Shown: positions 17,846 through 27,067, counted from the first letter of the stretch. The stretch is DNA of 64,000 nucleotides from an uncultured Tateyamaria sp. (GCF_947496075.1 NZ_CANMBJ010000005.1:353086-417085), one strand, 5' to 3'. Numbers and translations: made by a program. The notes: generated by a model not told the origin, from the sequence alone.

Positions 17846-18205
17846 TTCCCTAACTGTGATCGTTAGTCCCCGGGCAGCGCCGAAAGGTTCACGATTGAAG
17901 AAGATTTTTTGCGCGCCCTGGATCACGCCCAGTGCTGTCGCCGGTTCACGCTAGGGTGGAACCGTTGAGTACAACGATGGATGAACCGTTGGAAAAAGCG
18001 TGGAAATTGCATCCGTGCATGGATAAAATACTCTTTTTTTCAGGCGCTCAGCCAGCAATGCCCAACCAAGGTCGCCGCGGCACAAAACTGCCGTCCCAGC
18101 ACCTTAGGGGCCACTGGCCAAATGGATCACCGGTTGAGACTGAACCTTTTCCGCTGTGCGCCGAACTAGCGGACAGTTGCATGGTTCATCTGAAGGGGTG
18201 CACGA
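17846..18205. other. Divergent intergenic region between the ECF sigma gene and the next gene
   Basis: The 360 bases hold the promoter of the sigma/T6SS row on one side and of the unknown gene at 18206 on the other. GAACCGTTG occurs twice, at about 17958 and 17985, and the dyad CGTTG-AGTA-CAACG lies at the first copy. These could be regulator sites. No reading frame with coding character is seen. Confidence 0.4.
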
Positions 18206-18865
18206 ATGCCGAACCCAAAGCTCACCAAGCTTATGAAAGACAATTCGAAGATGATCTTCTTCGCGGGCTATTTGAAGCAGCAAAAGATGGAAAACTTTCT
18301 GGATTTCATAACGGCCAAACCAAAGCCCGAAGCCATCTACGACCTGTACATGTCCAAGAAACCGAAGGTAAAGCTGCCCGGTCTTGATACCTACCGAAAG
18401 AATGCGCAAAGGGCGTACATTCAAGCGGTTCAAGCAGAGTTGGAAACGGCACAGGAGCGCGGCGAGCAACTGTCACGCGATGATGCGCACTACGCCGGAT
18501 CACGAAGCCCGGGCGTTATGGATGCGTTTAATAAGGCGCAGGCACACGCTGAAAACTATGTGACCAATCAGGCCATTCCGAACTGGAAAAAATCGCACAG
18601 CTACGAGAATTACGTCGACACCCAGGTCGACGGCTCTTCGCTGGCATCCAAGCTGAAGTACCCCCCGACAGCGGGTCAACATCTGGCCGATGCCAAGGTC
18701 AACCTGATGCTTGGAAAGGCCGGCCTGGACAAATCCTGTGTGGATCTCGCGATCAAGGCCAAGATGGACAAAGAGATGAAGGGCAAGAACCCGCGCCACG
18801 CAGTGGCCTTTCCCAAGACCGCAGACGTGATCAAAGAGTTGGATAAAGTCCGGATCGCCGTCTGA
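18206..18865 (+). CDS. Uncharacterised cytoplasmic protein (219 aa)
   Basis: The protein is Lys-rich, mostly helical, and has no signal peptide or membrane segment. Residues 17-80 (FFAGYLKQQKMENFLDF, then AIYDLYMSKK) recall the helix order of RGS-type domains, but this is a weak eye-level resemblance and not a domain call. AAGGGG precedes the ATG. It is transcribed divergently from the ECF sigma gene that heads the T6SS row, so it could share control with it. A T6SS cargo or adaptor is possible; there is no direct evidence. Confidence 0.65.
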   Translation: MPNPKLTKLMKDNSKMIFFAGYLKQQKMENFLDFITAKPKPEAIYDLYMSKKPKVKLPGLDTYRKNAQRAYIQAVQAELETAQERGEQLSRDDAHYAGSRSPGVMDAFNKAQAHAENYVTNQAIPNWKKSHSYENYVDTQVDGSSLASKLKYPPTAGQHLADAKVNLMLGKAGLDKSCVDLAIKAKMDKEMKGKNPRHAVAFPKTADVIKELDKVRIAV

Positions 18866-18880
18866 GTGGAACACGTAATG

Positions 18881-18904
18881 GGCCGACCTTTTGCGAGGTC
18901 GGTC
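18881..18904. terminator. Hairpin between convergent genes
   Basis: A 9-bp stem (GGCCGACCT with AGGTCGGTC, one G-U pair) encloses a six-base loop. It lies 16 bp after the unknown plus-strand gene and before the end of the minus-strand M15 peptidase gene. It can serve both directions, although the U-tract is poor. Confidence 0.6.
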
Positions 18905-18928
18905 CGTTCATCTGCAGCAAAGGGCCAA

Positions 18929-19774
18929 TCACAAAAGCCCCTGACGCTGCCACTCCTCGATCTTTTGGCGGCTCACTTCGAAATGCATTGAGTCTTCGCG
19001 GGAGAAACCAGCCCCCCAGATCCAACCTTCCTTCTTGAAAAAATCCGCCAACAGGATCAGGCCGAGTTGGGTACGCCCGTCGGCAAAATTGTCCAGCTGC
19101 CCATCGATGTTAAGGTCTACCGCCAAACCGTAAGCATGGGCTGACGCCGACGCCGCCGACCCACGGATCAGTCGCACGCACAACGACCCGGACGACGCGA
19201 TGCGCTTGTAAAGCTCGGGCTCTAGCGCCTCAACCTCTGCAAAGACCTTGCGCAGGGAAGCCACGGCCGGTGCCAGCAACTGGACACGTATCGGCCCCAC
19301 GGGCTCGTTCGCGATCAGGTCGCGGAGACGTGGGTTCGTCAACCTTTGGCAGTCGTCGTTCAGATCGTTGCGCGGCAAGCCAAAGGTTTGGCGCAGGAAA
19401 CTTGGTGTCGCGAGCGACAACCCGTCGTTGACTGACCTCCGATCTGCGATCAGAACCACCTGCGCATAGTTGTCGCGCGGCCTGTCAGCCGCCGGCTCCG
19501 AACGTTCCGGTGGCAAATCGGGAGTGGCCGTCAACGCGGTCCGCTGCAAGGCGGTTATCCCGATGGAAGTCCGCGAGTCGAGCCCATCCACACGTGCGCG
19601 CAATGCTTCAAGCTCTTTCCGCAGGGCCCGTGTCTCTGCTTGCAGCGCTGCGAGCGAACCTATTTCGGAATCCGTCTCACGCCGGACGTCGGCAATCTGC
19701 CAGAGAACAGGAGCCGCCAAAATAGTGAGTGCCGCTAAGGACCCCGTAGCAACAGTCTTCCATCGATTGGTCAT
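18929..19774 (-). CDS. Membrane-anchored M15 family peptidase (D,D-carboxypeptidase-like)
   Basis: The protein of about 281 residues starts at the ATG preceded by AGGAGG. A membrane anchor (about 8-27) is followed by a short coiled coil (about 38-68, LQAETRALRKELEALRARVD). A C-terminal extensin-like/M15 catalytic domain carries the metal site SAHAYGLAVDLN (His and Asp) and EDSMHFE (His). The enzyme should face the periplasm and cut peptidoglycan stem peptides. It lies just beyond the T6SS row in a convergent arrangement. It could be a housekeeping cell-wall enzyme or one that locally opens the wall for machine assembly; the sequence does not decide. Confidence 0.85.
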   Translation of the reverse strand: MTNRWKTVATGSLAALTILAAPVLWQIADVRRETDSEIGSLAALQAETRALRKELEALRARVDGLDSRTSIGITALQRTALTATPDLPPERSEPAADRPRDNYAQVVLIADRRSVNDGLSLATPSFLRQTFGLPRNDLNDDCQRLTNPRLRDLIANEPVGPIRVQLLAPAVASLRKVFAEVEALEPELYKRIASSGSLCVRLIRGSAASASAHAYGLAVDLNIDGQLDNFADGRTQLGLILLADFFKKEGWIWGAGFSREDSMHFEVSRQKIEEWQRQGLL

Positions 19775-20608
19775 CGGGCAACCTCCTGTGCAACAAACAC
19801 CCTGCACGGACGTTGCTCATTGGTAGGTACGAATTCCCGATGAAAAGGTTCGCTCCGTTGCCTGTAAAATGCTGAAAGCGCCTAGGTCGAAAGGGCTTAT
19901 CTTTGGAAGTTTCGACATCCTGCCCGATGGCATAGACCAAGAGTTTCAGCGGTTAGCTCGCAACGTCTCGCAGCAGGTTCGTGGATGCCGGCTTTCATGG
20001 TACGGAAATGAAGGAGATTACTCAGAAATCAACACGAAGCGTCGAAGTCCCTGAGGCGCTCGAACTACGCGCTGAACAGAAAGCGACAAGGCAGTTTGAA
20101 ACGTCGCGGGACCAGCGCCAGCGCAACTATGCGAATTTTGTCGAGAAGACCCGACGCACAGACTCCGTTGCCGCAGGTCAGTTGCAAACTGCTCTCGCGC
20201 AAAACGATCTGCTCGGCTCAATTGCCGCGGTGTTCAAGAGCGATCTCGGGGTGCATCATGGCCGCACAAAAAGCCTTGTTTTTCCCATGATGGTTCGGCC
20301 GATGTTGCGAACAAATCTTCTATCTCCTCACGTAGAAGACCGCCCCATAATCGATATTCAGGGGGTTAGACCATCAGTTCGCCGGTTGCGAAGCGCAGCG
20401 CAAAAGCAGCCATTAGTTCATGCATATTGTTGCTGCAGAGCGCTGTGCCAAAAGACCTCTGGTCTTGGGTTGTGGTGCACGCAGTGAGTTTGAGGCGCGA
20501 CGACTTAATGCAATAATTTTTCGACAAAAAAAGATATTTTGTATTGCCGTATTAACGGTTTCTGTCAGCAAAACGACTATGAAAACTGCGTTTGCAAGCA
20601 GGAAAAAC
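19775..20608. other. 834-bp intergenic stretch with one doubtful reading frame
   Basis: This lies between the divergent M15 peptidase and GGDEF/EAL genes. It contains the promoters of both. An AT-rich block (about 20512-20560) sits before the GGDEF gene. A reading frame from 20008 to 20487 has a plausible helical N-terminal half but an atypical Cys/Arg-rich end; it is listed separately with low confidence. Confidence 0.4.
20008..20487 (+). CDS. Doubtful hypothetical protein (159 aa)
   Basis: The first 75 residues are rich in Glu, Gln, Arg and Ala in a helical pattern (TRQFETSRDQRQRNYANFVE), which looks coding. The second half turns basic and Cys-rich with no fold pattern, suggesting decay or chance. 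The start has only a weak CGGAA upstream. It lies upstream of, and on the same strand as, the GGDEF/EAL gene. Treat as possible remnant of a short gene. Confidence 0.25.
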   Translation: MKEITQKSTRSVEVPEALELRAEQKATRQFETSRDQRQRNYANFVEKTRRTDSVAAGQLQTALAQNDLLGSIAAVFKSDLGVHHGRTKSLVFPMMVRPMLRTNLLSPHVEDRPIIDIQGVRPSVRRLRSAAQKQPLVHAYCCCRALCQKTSGLGLWCTQ

Positions 20609-22459
20609 ATGATACCGCCTGAGATCTTCAATCAAGTCGACGACAAGTGTAACGAAGGTCTCGCTCTTGCATCAGCCGACGCCGATGACGGAGCCGTCAT
20701 GATATTGCGGTGGTGCAACAAGGCATTTTCCAAGATCACAGGGTATGGCGCCGCTGAAGCGTTAGGGCAACGCGGCACGATCTTGATCGGCGCTGACCTT
20801 GAGCAGGGCGTACACCTCCACATCATTGAAAAACTGATGGGATGGGAAAACTTTTCGACTGAAGCAACGAATAATCGCAAGAATGGTGAAACGTATTGGC
20901 AGCGAATGAGTTGGACCCACTTGTCCGACCCCGCAACGGGCGATCATTGGTGGCTATGCTCTATCATTGATTTGGGGAAACGACCCTCTGGTCTCTCTAA
21001 AGAAGCTCAGCCGCTGGCTGGCCCTGTTGAGGTGGGAAGCTACGCCAAGACGCTCGATAAAGTACATCGCTTGGAGAAAGAGAACACGCGCCTACACGAA
21101 CTGGCCAAATCTGTGGCCAAGGACGCTAATGAAGACGCGCTCACCGGGCTTTCAAATCGCAGGCATTTTGAAGTTGAGGTGAAGACTTGGATCGAAGAGT
21201 TGAAGCAGCATGGGAAAGAGTTTGCTGTCCTTTATATCGACCTGGATCGCTTTAAGTTCGTGAATGACACACTCGGGCATGATGCCGGCGACAGATTGCT
21301 CGTTTCTGTCGCAGATATGCTACGCGAGCTCACGGACGAGTACGATTTGGTCGCGCGGTTGGGGGGTGACGAATTCGCAATTCTGCGCCCGCTCGGACAC
21401 AGCGCCTTGGAAATCAGCAGTCTCGCCGACGAAATTGTGTCGCGGATGCAAACCCCCTTCCTGTGTGAAGGGAAATCGACGGCATGTGGCGCCAGTATCG
21501 GAGTCGCGATCGCCAAAACAAACATGCATGATCCCGACAGGATCGTCGCTGATGCCGATGAAGCTTTGTATCACTCAAAGGAACACGGCAAGGGACGATG
21601 GTCCTTTTTCACCGAAAAGATGCACGCCAAGTCAATCGCCACCAAGCAACTGGCGTCGGACTTGTTGCTGGCCTGTGAACGGCAAGAGTTCATCCCATAC
21701 TTCCAGCCCCTTATTGATGCAGAAACCGGAATGATCGCCTCCGCCGAGACATTGGTACGATGGGCTCATCCGACCAGAGGCGTTCTGGCACCCGGAGCCT
21801 TTTTGGATACAGCGCGAAACATTGGTATTTTGAAGAGAATCGATGAAATCATGTTTGCGTGCTTAAAAGACGCGTTATCGCGTTTGGACAAAGCCGGCGT
21901 ACACCTTCCGCGGTTCGCAGTAAATGTATCTGCCGCTCGGTTGGCCGATCCAACATTTATTCATGACATTCGTAGTTCCGGTATCGCCCCCGAACGATTG
22001 ACCATCGAAATCCTTGAGTCAGTCTATCTTGATCGCATAGGCGAAGTTGTTCGATGGACGATAGATGAGCTGGACGAATTGGGCGTAACCATCGCGCTTG
22101 ATGATTTTGGCACCGGGCACGCCTCCGTTCGGGGGTTGCTGGAAATCCGACCGTCCATTCTGAAGATCGATCGTCAATTCATTCAGCCGGTGGTGGAAGA
22201 AGCAAGCACGCGCCCGCTGGTCGCCTCGATTGTTGGCATTGGTAAGAGCCTTGGGATGCGTATTGTTGCGGAAGGTGTCGAAACCGAAGAGCATGCGCGT
22301 ATCGTCAGCGACATGGGCTGCGACTACCTGCAGGGTTTTCATTTCGGTAAGCCCATGAGCTTGGAAGACCTTCGCAACAGACTGTTTGAAAATGGCGGTT
22401 TGTTCTGGCCGGACGCGATGTCAATTGAACCGGATCGGGCGCGGTACATCACCGGTTAA
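20609..22459 (+). CDS. PAS-GGDEF-EAL cyclic-di-GMP turnover protein
   Basis: The protein of about 616 residues makes and/or breaks cyclic-di-GMP. A PAS-like sensor domain (about 20-120; MILRWCNKAFSKITGYGAAE) is followed by a short coiled coil, GGDEF and EAL domains. The GGDEF active site is intact (ARLGGDEFAIL). The EAL signature reads SAETLVRW instead of the usual EALxRW, but the key Glu and the later DDFGTG and EGVETEEH motifs are kept. No membrane segment is seen. The ATG at 20609 has AGGA upstream; longer forms are possible but lack a binding site. No neighbour forms an operon with it. Confidence 0.93.
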   Translation: MIPPEIFNQVDDKCNEGLALASADADDGAVMILRWCNKAFSKITGYGAAEALGQRGTILIGADLEQGVHLHIIEKLMGWENFSTEATNNRKNGETYWQRMSWTHLSDPATGDHWWLCSIIDLGKRPSGLSKEAQPLAGPVEVGSYAKTLDKVHRLEKENTRLHELAKSVAKDANEDALTGLSNRRHFEVEVKTWIEELKQHGKEFAVLYIDLDRFKFVNDTLGHDAGDRLLVSVADMLRELTDEYDLVARLGGDEFAILRPLGHSALEISSLADEIVSRMQTPFLCEGKSTACGASIGVAIAKTNMHDPDRIVADADEALYHSKEHGKGRWSFFTEKMHAKSIATKQLASDLLLACERQEFIPYFQPLIDAETGMIASAETLVRWAHPTRGVLAPGAFLDTARNIGILKRIDEIMFACLKDALSRLDKAGVHLPRFAVNVSAARLADPTFIHDIRSSGIAPERLTIEILESVYLDRIGEVVRWTIDELDELGVTIALDDFGTGHASVRGLLEIRPSILKIDRQFIQPVVEEASTRPLVASIVGIGKSLGMRIVAEGVETEEHARIVSDMGCDYLQGFHFGKPMSLEDLRNRLFENGGLFWPDAMSIEPDRARYITG

Positions 22460-22588
22460 CCGGCTTTGCGATTACTGAAACGCAGACATTTTTTTGGCGG
22501 TCATCTGTTCCCTAGCCATATCGACAGCGCCCATGATCGTCTGCAACAGCATCAGTTTGACGATTATCAAATGCGGTAAAGATCGCGC

Positions 22589-22855
22589 CTATGCTGAAGC
22601 CGTCACGGCAAGCTCCATTGCACGAGAAAAAGCCTCATCTTCCGATGGGAAAGTAACACTGGCCCCACATACCTGCCTGCGGCCTGGTCCGACCTCATAG
22701 ACACAGGGAAGATAAACTCCTTCAGCGACCGCGGATGTGCATGGAACCCATCGCCCGCCTGGACCTTCTACGGCTGCGCCTGTGCGGACGTTCACTGCGC
22801 CAGATGGCAGCAAAGAAACGTCATCAAGCGCGTTTAAAACCTGGTGGATACTCAT
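22589..22855 (-). CDS. Small conserved-looking hypothetical protein (88 aa)
   Basis: The frame from the ATG at 22855 has GAGG six bases upstream. It encodes MSIHQVLNALDDVSLLPSG followed by a Gly/Pro-rich middle with three Cys and an acidic helical end. The sequence upstream in the same frame looks non-coding. It is not recognised, and no signal peptide is seen. It stands alone on the minus strand, so function is unknown. Confidence 0.5.
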   Translation of the reverse strand: MSIHQVLNALDDVSLLPSGAVNVRTGAAVEGPGGRWVPCTSAVAEGVYLPCVYEVGPGRRQVCGASVTFPSEDEAFSRAMELAVTASA

Positions 22856-23465
22856 AACAGACCTCATTTTAGAGGCAGTATTCTGGTTTGGTTTGGCCAA
22901 AATGGGGCGCATGTTCAGCACTTGCCTTGAAGGTGCCGTAGTTTGGCGGCTCTGTTGGAATTGAATGCAAATTGCGGAGAATCGTCGCATGAATTTCCGC
23001 GGAAGGATCACCAAAAATATTTTCTTTGAATGACTTAGCTGGAGCACAGCGCCTCGGCAATCCTGTCCAATTCAACACATTCGCCCAAGATTTGTCTGAT
23101 TTGAAAGGCTTTCGACCTGCGTACACTAGCGGCTACGGGGTAAAGGCTGGAAACCTGAGACCTGATTCGACCGAACTCGAGTAGAATTGATACTTACTTG
23201 CGGATCTCACTGCGCTCAGGGCTTTGCAGTTTATACTCAACTGGCCGAAACATCATTGATCACGCCGATTGAAGCCCTTGATCTTCCGTTACAGCCGATC
23301 AGCAGAAATCCAATCCACGGGGAGCGCACGGAAAATCGGTTAACGTCAGCAACGGGCAGCAAGGCTGCGGTAACACTTCATTAACCAATAAGTGATCTAG
23401 CCACTACTACGTAGATCCAACCACTACTACGTATTTGTTTAAAGTTGTCACAGAAAGCCATCAAC
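22856..23465. other. 610-bp non-coding stretch with tandem operator-like repeats
   Basis: No coding pattern is seen in any frame. The base composition is visibly richer in A and T than in the T6SS region. The last 70 bases hold the tandem repeat described separately, directly before the gene at 23466. Confidence 0.5.
23401..23433 (+). promoter_or_regulatory. Tandem 13-bp repeat, probable operator
   Basis: CCACTACTACGTA occurs at 23401-23413 and again at 23421-23433, exactly 20 bp apart (about two helix turns), ending 32 bp before the ATG at 23466. A related core ACTACTACCTA occurs in the dyad before the Hint gene (55665). Same-face spacing fits a regulator binding as two dimers. Confidence 0.6.
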
Positions 23466-24254
23466 ATGGGCCTCCGACCAAGTCGTCTATTTGAAGTTAT
23501 CACACGTTTTTCTGGGGTTCTGCGCGATCTTGAAGAGATGGGGATTCGAGTCAAAATCTGTGACGATTTTCAAGAGTACCGCGCCCTTCGCAACCGGCAA
23601 ATCGATCGAGGACCGATCTATCCGATGTTCGACGTTGCGAGCTCCTATGTTGATCACAACAACGGCTTTTGGATATGCGGTTTCGACCCGGATGGCGAAT
23701 TGGTCCATACCCAAGCTGTGCGAATTCTTGACTTGTCCGGAGTATCATTGGCGACACATTTGGAACTCCACCGCCACAAATACATCACCCCTGACTCGAC
23801 GCCTGACCCTGATCAGACCTTTTTTTCGGGACCTGAGGCACTCAATACGATTACAGGCAAGGTCGGCTACCAAGGGGACTTTTGGCTGCGTGCCAAGGGG
23901 CTTGCCGGTCCGCGCAGCCAAGGCGCGACGGCGCTCCTCTCGCGTCTCCTGCTTGAGTTAACCGTAATCGCTTGGGATCCCTCGTTTGTGTTTGCGTTTG
24001 TCCCGAAACCTTTGGCTGCCAAGGGGGCGCATCTTCGCTACGGCTACATGCACTGCGAAGCGGGGCGTTGGATTGGCCCGGACCAACAGGTAACAGACGA
24101 AGACTACCTGATTTGGATGAGCGCCAAGGACTTGGCCAGTTCATTCGCTCAAGCGACCAAAGACCTGCAACGCCCGGATAGTCTTTTGACCAAGCCAGCC
24201 GAACCGAAACCCGCCATTCAAATGGCGGATCTGAGTTCGGTAGCGAATGCCTGA
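23466..24254 (+). CDS. Uncharacterised protein (262 aa), GNAT-like pattern
   Basis: The protein is not firmly recognised. It has no signal peptide. The stretch FWICGFDPDGELVHTQAVRI followed later by GLAGPRSQGATALLSRLLLEL resembles a GNAT-type acyltransferase layout (beta strands, then a pyrophosphate-type loop and helix). The N-terminal FQEYRALRNRQ is loosely like autoinducer synthases, but that reading is speculative. The ATG at 23466 is preferred to an upstream TTG. The end overlaps the MFS carrier gene by 8 bp, so the two are co-translated. An enzyme whose product is exported by the carrier is a reasonable guess. Confidence 0.6.
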   Translation: MGLRPSRLFEVITRFSGVLRDLEEMGIRVKICDDFQEYRALRNRQIDRGPIYPMFDVASSYVDHNNGFWICGFDPDGELVHTQAVRILDLSGVSLATHLELHRHKYITPDSTPDPDQTFFSGPEALNTITGKVGYQGDFWLRAKGLAGPRSQGATALLSRLLLELTVIAWDPSFVFAFVPKPLAAKGAHLRYGYMHCEAGRWIGPDQQVTDEDYLIWMSAKDLASSFAQATKDLQRPDSLLTKPAEPKPAIQMADLSSVANA

Positions 24255-25452
24255 CCCCCATCATTCGACCATGAGAGCCAGCGGACCAAATCATGGCGCA
24301 CCCTATGCTGCGAGCGCCATGGCCCAAGCAGCAATATACGGCCCCGTCGCGGCTCACGTCGCTTTCGTGATGGAACTGACATTGGTGCCTCTATTGCTGC
24401 CATCAATGCGTTCCCAGTTTGGCTTGTCACTTGGCGAATTGGCATGGGTATTCAATTCCTACAGCGTTGCAGTCGCAGTAGGCGTTCTAGTCGGCGGACT
24501 GTTCGGCGACGCATTTAAGACGACCAGGGTTTTCGGGTGTGGCGTATTCGCTTTTCTCACCGGCTCCATTTTACTCGCCGCATCAATCAATACCGAGATG
24601 CTGATCGTTGGACGTATATTTCAGGGATTTGGTGCCGGCGTGTTTTCACCTCTGGTCCCGGTCTTGCTCACACGGAACGCGCCTGAAAAACCCGGTCGAA
24701 TACTCATACTATGGGGAAGCCTTGCCGGTTACGTAGCTGCTTTCGCACCGCTGGTCTATAGCGGCATACTCGGTGTAGGAAACTGGAATCTCGCGTTCGG
24801 TTTTATAGCGGCCATTGCAGCCCTCGCATTGCTTTTCCATGTGTCGGCGCCCACTGCAGATGAACCGGAAGAACTGCAAACTGAAACACCAGAGTACTTT
24901 GCGATTTTTCGTGCCAGACACCTGTGGTTGACGCTCGCCTACGTTTTCTTCACTTATGGAGCGATTACCTATTTTTTGTTCCGACTTCCGCTATGGCTTT
25001 CAGAAACGGGTGCCGAGACGACAATAATTGGTTTCATGCTTTCGACGTTGTGGCTGACTTTCTCAGCTTTAAGCGCCCTCTTGCGGAACAAAGTCGATCA
25101 AGATCACGTCCAAACAATCATGCTTGCAGCTCCTCTTCTGATCGCGGCTGGTCTGCTGCTATCTTACAGTGAGAACACTTTTCTACTTATGGGCTCAACG
25201 ATCCTCGTCGGAGCCGGTTTGGCTTGCAGCAACGCCCCTTCAACGCAGCTAATCTTACGACACGCGCCCAAGGGCCTGAGCGCGATTTCCGCCAGTTTGG
25301 ATATAACCCTTGCACGGTTGGGCGGAATTATTGCGGTCGTATCCCTCGCCGGAACGGGAGTTTCTGTTGCTGGCCCGGTAATTTGCGCATGTTGTTTCGC
25401 TGCTGCGATTTGTACAGTCACGGTATTCAGGTTACCAACTAATCACACATGA
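24247..25452 (+). CDS. MFS transporter
   Basis: The 401-residue protein has about 12 hydrophobic segments and the MFS loop 2-3 motif GGLFGDAFKTTRVFG. The arginine-containing helix 4 motif GRIFQGFGAGVFSPL resembles drug exporters of the DHA type. It overlaps the preceding unknown gene by 8 bp, which implies shared expression and likely shared function. The stop codon lies at the first bases of a large palindrome that can terminate transcription. The substrate is unknown. Confidence 0.88.
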   Translation: MPDPHHSTMRASGPNHGAPYAASAMAQAAIYGPVAAHVAFVMELTLVPLLLPSMRSQFGLSLGELAWVFNSYSVAVAVGVLVGGLFGDAFKTTRVFGCGVFAFLTGSILLAASINTEMLIVGRIFQGFGAGVFSPLVPVLLTRNAPEKPGRILILWGSLAGYVAAFAPLVYSGILGVGNWNLAFGFIAAIAALALLFHVSAPTADEPEELQTETPEYFAIFRARHLWLTLAYVFFTYGAITYFLFRLPLWLSETGAETTIIGFMLSTLWLTFSALSALLRNKVDQDHVQTIMLAAPLLIAAGLLLSYSENTFLLMGSTILVGAGLACSNAPSTQLILRHAPKGLSAISASLDITLARLGGIIAVVSLAGTGVSVAGPVICACCFAAAICTVTVFRLPTNHT

Positions 25453-25498
25453 AACTCTGCCTGAAGCCGCTGATAAGCGGCTTCAGGCAGAGTTTCAT
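25449..25498. terminator. Perfect 23-bp inverted repeat with GATA loop
   Basis: The arms 25449-25471 and 25476-25498 are exactly complementary over 23 bp, separated by four bases (GATA). The left arm begins inside the MFS stop codon. It can act as a strong transcription terminator, although no T-run follows. The length and perfection exceed usual terminators, so another role is possible. Confidence 0.8.
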
Positions 25499-25882
25499 TG
25501 AGCAAAGTTTCTACCATTGTTAGCAGCGGTACAAAACGTAGATCAAATCTATAGTGTAACGGCCAAAGGAAACATCCAACGACTACCTCCCCAACTGCGC
25601 TGCGGCCGTCATACCGGTCATTGGTCGCAACCTGACGCGTGTGATGTGGCTTCCTCGGACTGGGCATCGTACAGAATTTCAGTAAACCAGAAGATTGCAA
25701 CGCGGAGCGGTTGGCCGTCGCGGGTTTGAACGGTCTGCTGTGCGCCACCCGCAGTGCTTCAAAACCGTTCCAAGTCCGTCTGATAGCATACAATCCTACA
25801 GATAAAATAGTGACAGATCGCAACACCGCAGTTCCAGCAAACGTTACGGAAAACCAAGGTCTGGAAATCTTGAATCTAAGGT
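25453..25882. other. 430-bp stretch without a convincing gene
   Basis: After the palindrome no frame has coding character. A minus-strand frame crosses the stretch but its composition and lack of start site argue against it. It leads into the fossil genes that follow. Confidence 0.4.
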
Positions 25883-26116
25883 TTATCGCAAAATTGCGAA
25901 CATGATGATCGGCGCCAAACAGCCCCAAGCTGCAAAGCCCACAATCCATGCACCAGAGCGGAGAAAGGGAGCATCGGCCAATGACACAACAGCATAGACA
26001 AGCTTTGCTGTCAGAAAACCGTTAGCAATGAGCGAAAATCGAAGATGCTCAAGTTCAGTTACTAGAACAACAGTAGCAACGAAAACGGGAATCCAAAGCG
26101 AAAGCGCTACCGCCTC
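25883..26116 (-). pseudogene. C-terminal fragment of a small membrane protein (MAPEG-like)
   Basis: The minus strand reads [20 protein letters not shown], then [20 protein letters not shown] and FLRSGAWIVGFAAWG, ending at a proper stop (25883). The pattern of helices and the LRSGAW segment resemble MAPEG-family proteins. Upstream the frame is closed by a stop near 26117 without any start codon, exactly where a fasciclin fragment begins on the other strand. It is the broken end of a gene. Confidence 0.55.
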
Positions 26117-26318
26117 TCATGCCGTGAACCCGGATGTGGGCGGCGCCCCCATGTTCACCGACAAGTACATCATCGAAAACGCCGTAAACTCGGCGGGCCA
26201 CACGACACTGGTTATCGCCGTCAAAGCCGCAGACCTCGTTGCCACCTTGATGAGCGAAGGTCCGTTCACTGTGTTCGCAACCGTCAATGACGCCTTTGCT
26301 GCCCTGGGCTCATCGTGA
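26115..26318 (+). pseudogene. Fragment of a fasciclin (FAS1) domain protein
   Basis: Residues encoded here read [20 protein letters not shown], then [19 protein letters not shown] and [16 protein letters not shown], which is the N-terminal third of a FAS1 domain. A stop follows at once, and no signal peptide or proper start precedes it. Intact secreted fasciclins are about 160-190 residues. It is cut at both ends, next to two other gene fragments. Confidence 0.7.
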
Positions 26319-27067
26319 TACCGATACTTACAGTCCTGCACATGCGCGGCAAGGCAGTTGTCATTCCGGTACGACGGCTATTGGTCCTGATCCTGCTGGG
26401 CGGCCCGTTGTTTGGACTGTTCGCCGCTAGCGGTTACGTTCATGCCCCCTGTCACACGGGTTGCTCTTTATGCCGGTCGCCGTGTTCGTCACAGGAAGTG
26501 TTTTGGGGCACCTGCTGCTTCGGGAAAAATATCACTTCCGACCGCCTGATTAGGGCCACGATCATGTGCGCAGGTCTTGCCATTATGGTCGGGCTTGACC
26601 TCAAAGGACTAGGCGGGACCTGGGCGCGGGGTGCGGCGCTGTTCGTGCTGGCTGGCGCAATGTGGGGAGGCTACACTGTGCTGCTCCGCCTGTGGCAAAT
26701 CCCCATAGTCGAAGGTACCCTGGCAGTCACCGGCGGCTCCGCCATCATCGCAGTGCCGTTGCCGGCCATTACAGCCTCCGAGACGCTGCTAGTGACGCCT
26801 TCATCAGCAATTGCCCTACAAGTCTTCATGCAGGGACTTGTCGGTGGCTTTATCAGCGTCGTGACCCTAATCGGCGCTGCCCGATCGCTGCCGGTGCATG
26901 TTTCGGCGCTGTTGCCCGTCTTCACCCCCGTCGTTGCACTTGGAATTGCAAGTGTCGTGTTGGGCGCAGTTCCGAACACAGCCGAGATGTTGGGGACACT
27001 CATCATTGCCACTGCTTTCATGATGAGCCGCGGTATTTTCCAGCGTAAAAAGTGGTTAACGGCATGA
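26315..27067 (+). pseudogene. Truncated, frame-disturbed EamA/DMT transporter
   Basis: The 250-residue frame keeps the second half of a DMT carrier (LFVLAGAMWGGYTVLLRLWQ and several helices). The first half is mostly missing. Between about 26445 and 26535 the reading is garbled (Cys-rich). The expected MPVAVFVTGSVLGHLLLREK is found in another frame starting at 26470, so two compensating frameshifts are present. Most likely a decaying gene; sequencing error is the alternative. Confidence 0.65.

Noticed and set aside
25443..25949. 168-residue minus-strand frame across the palindrome
   Set aside because: It runs through the hairpin and joins a different frame from the real MAPEG-like fragment; no coding pattern.
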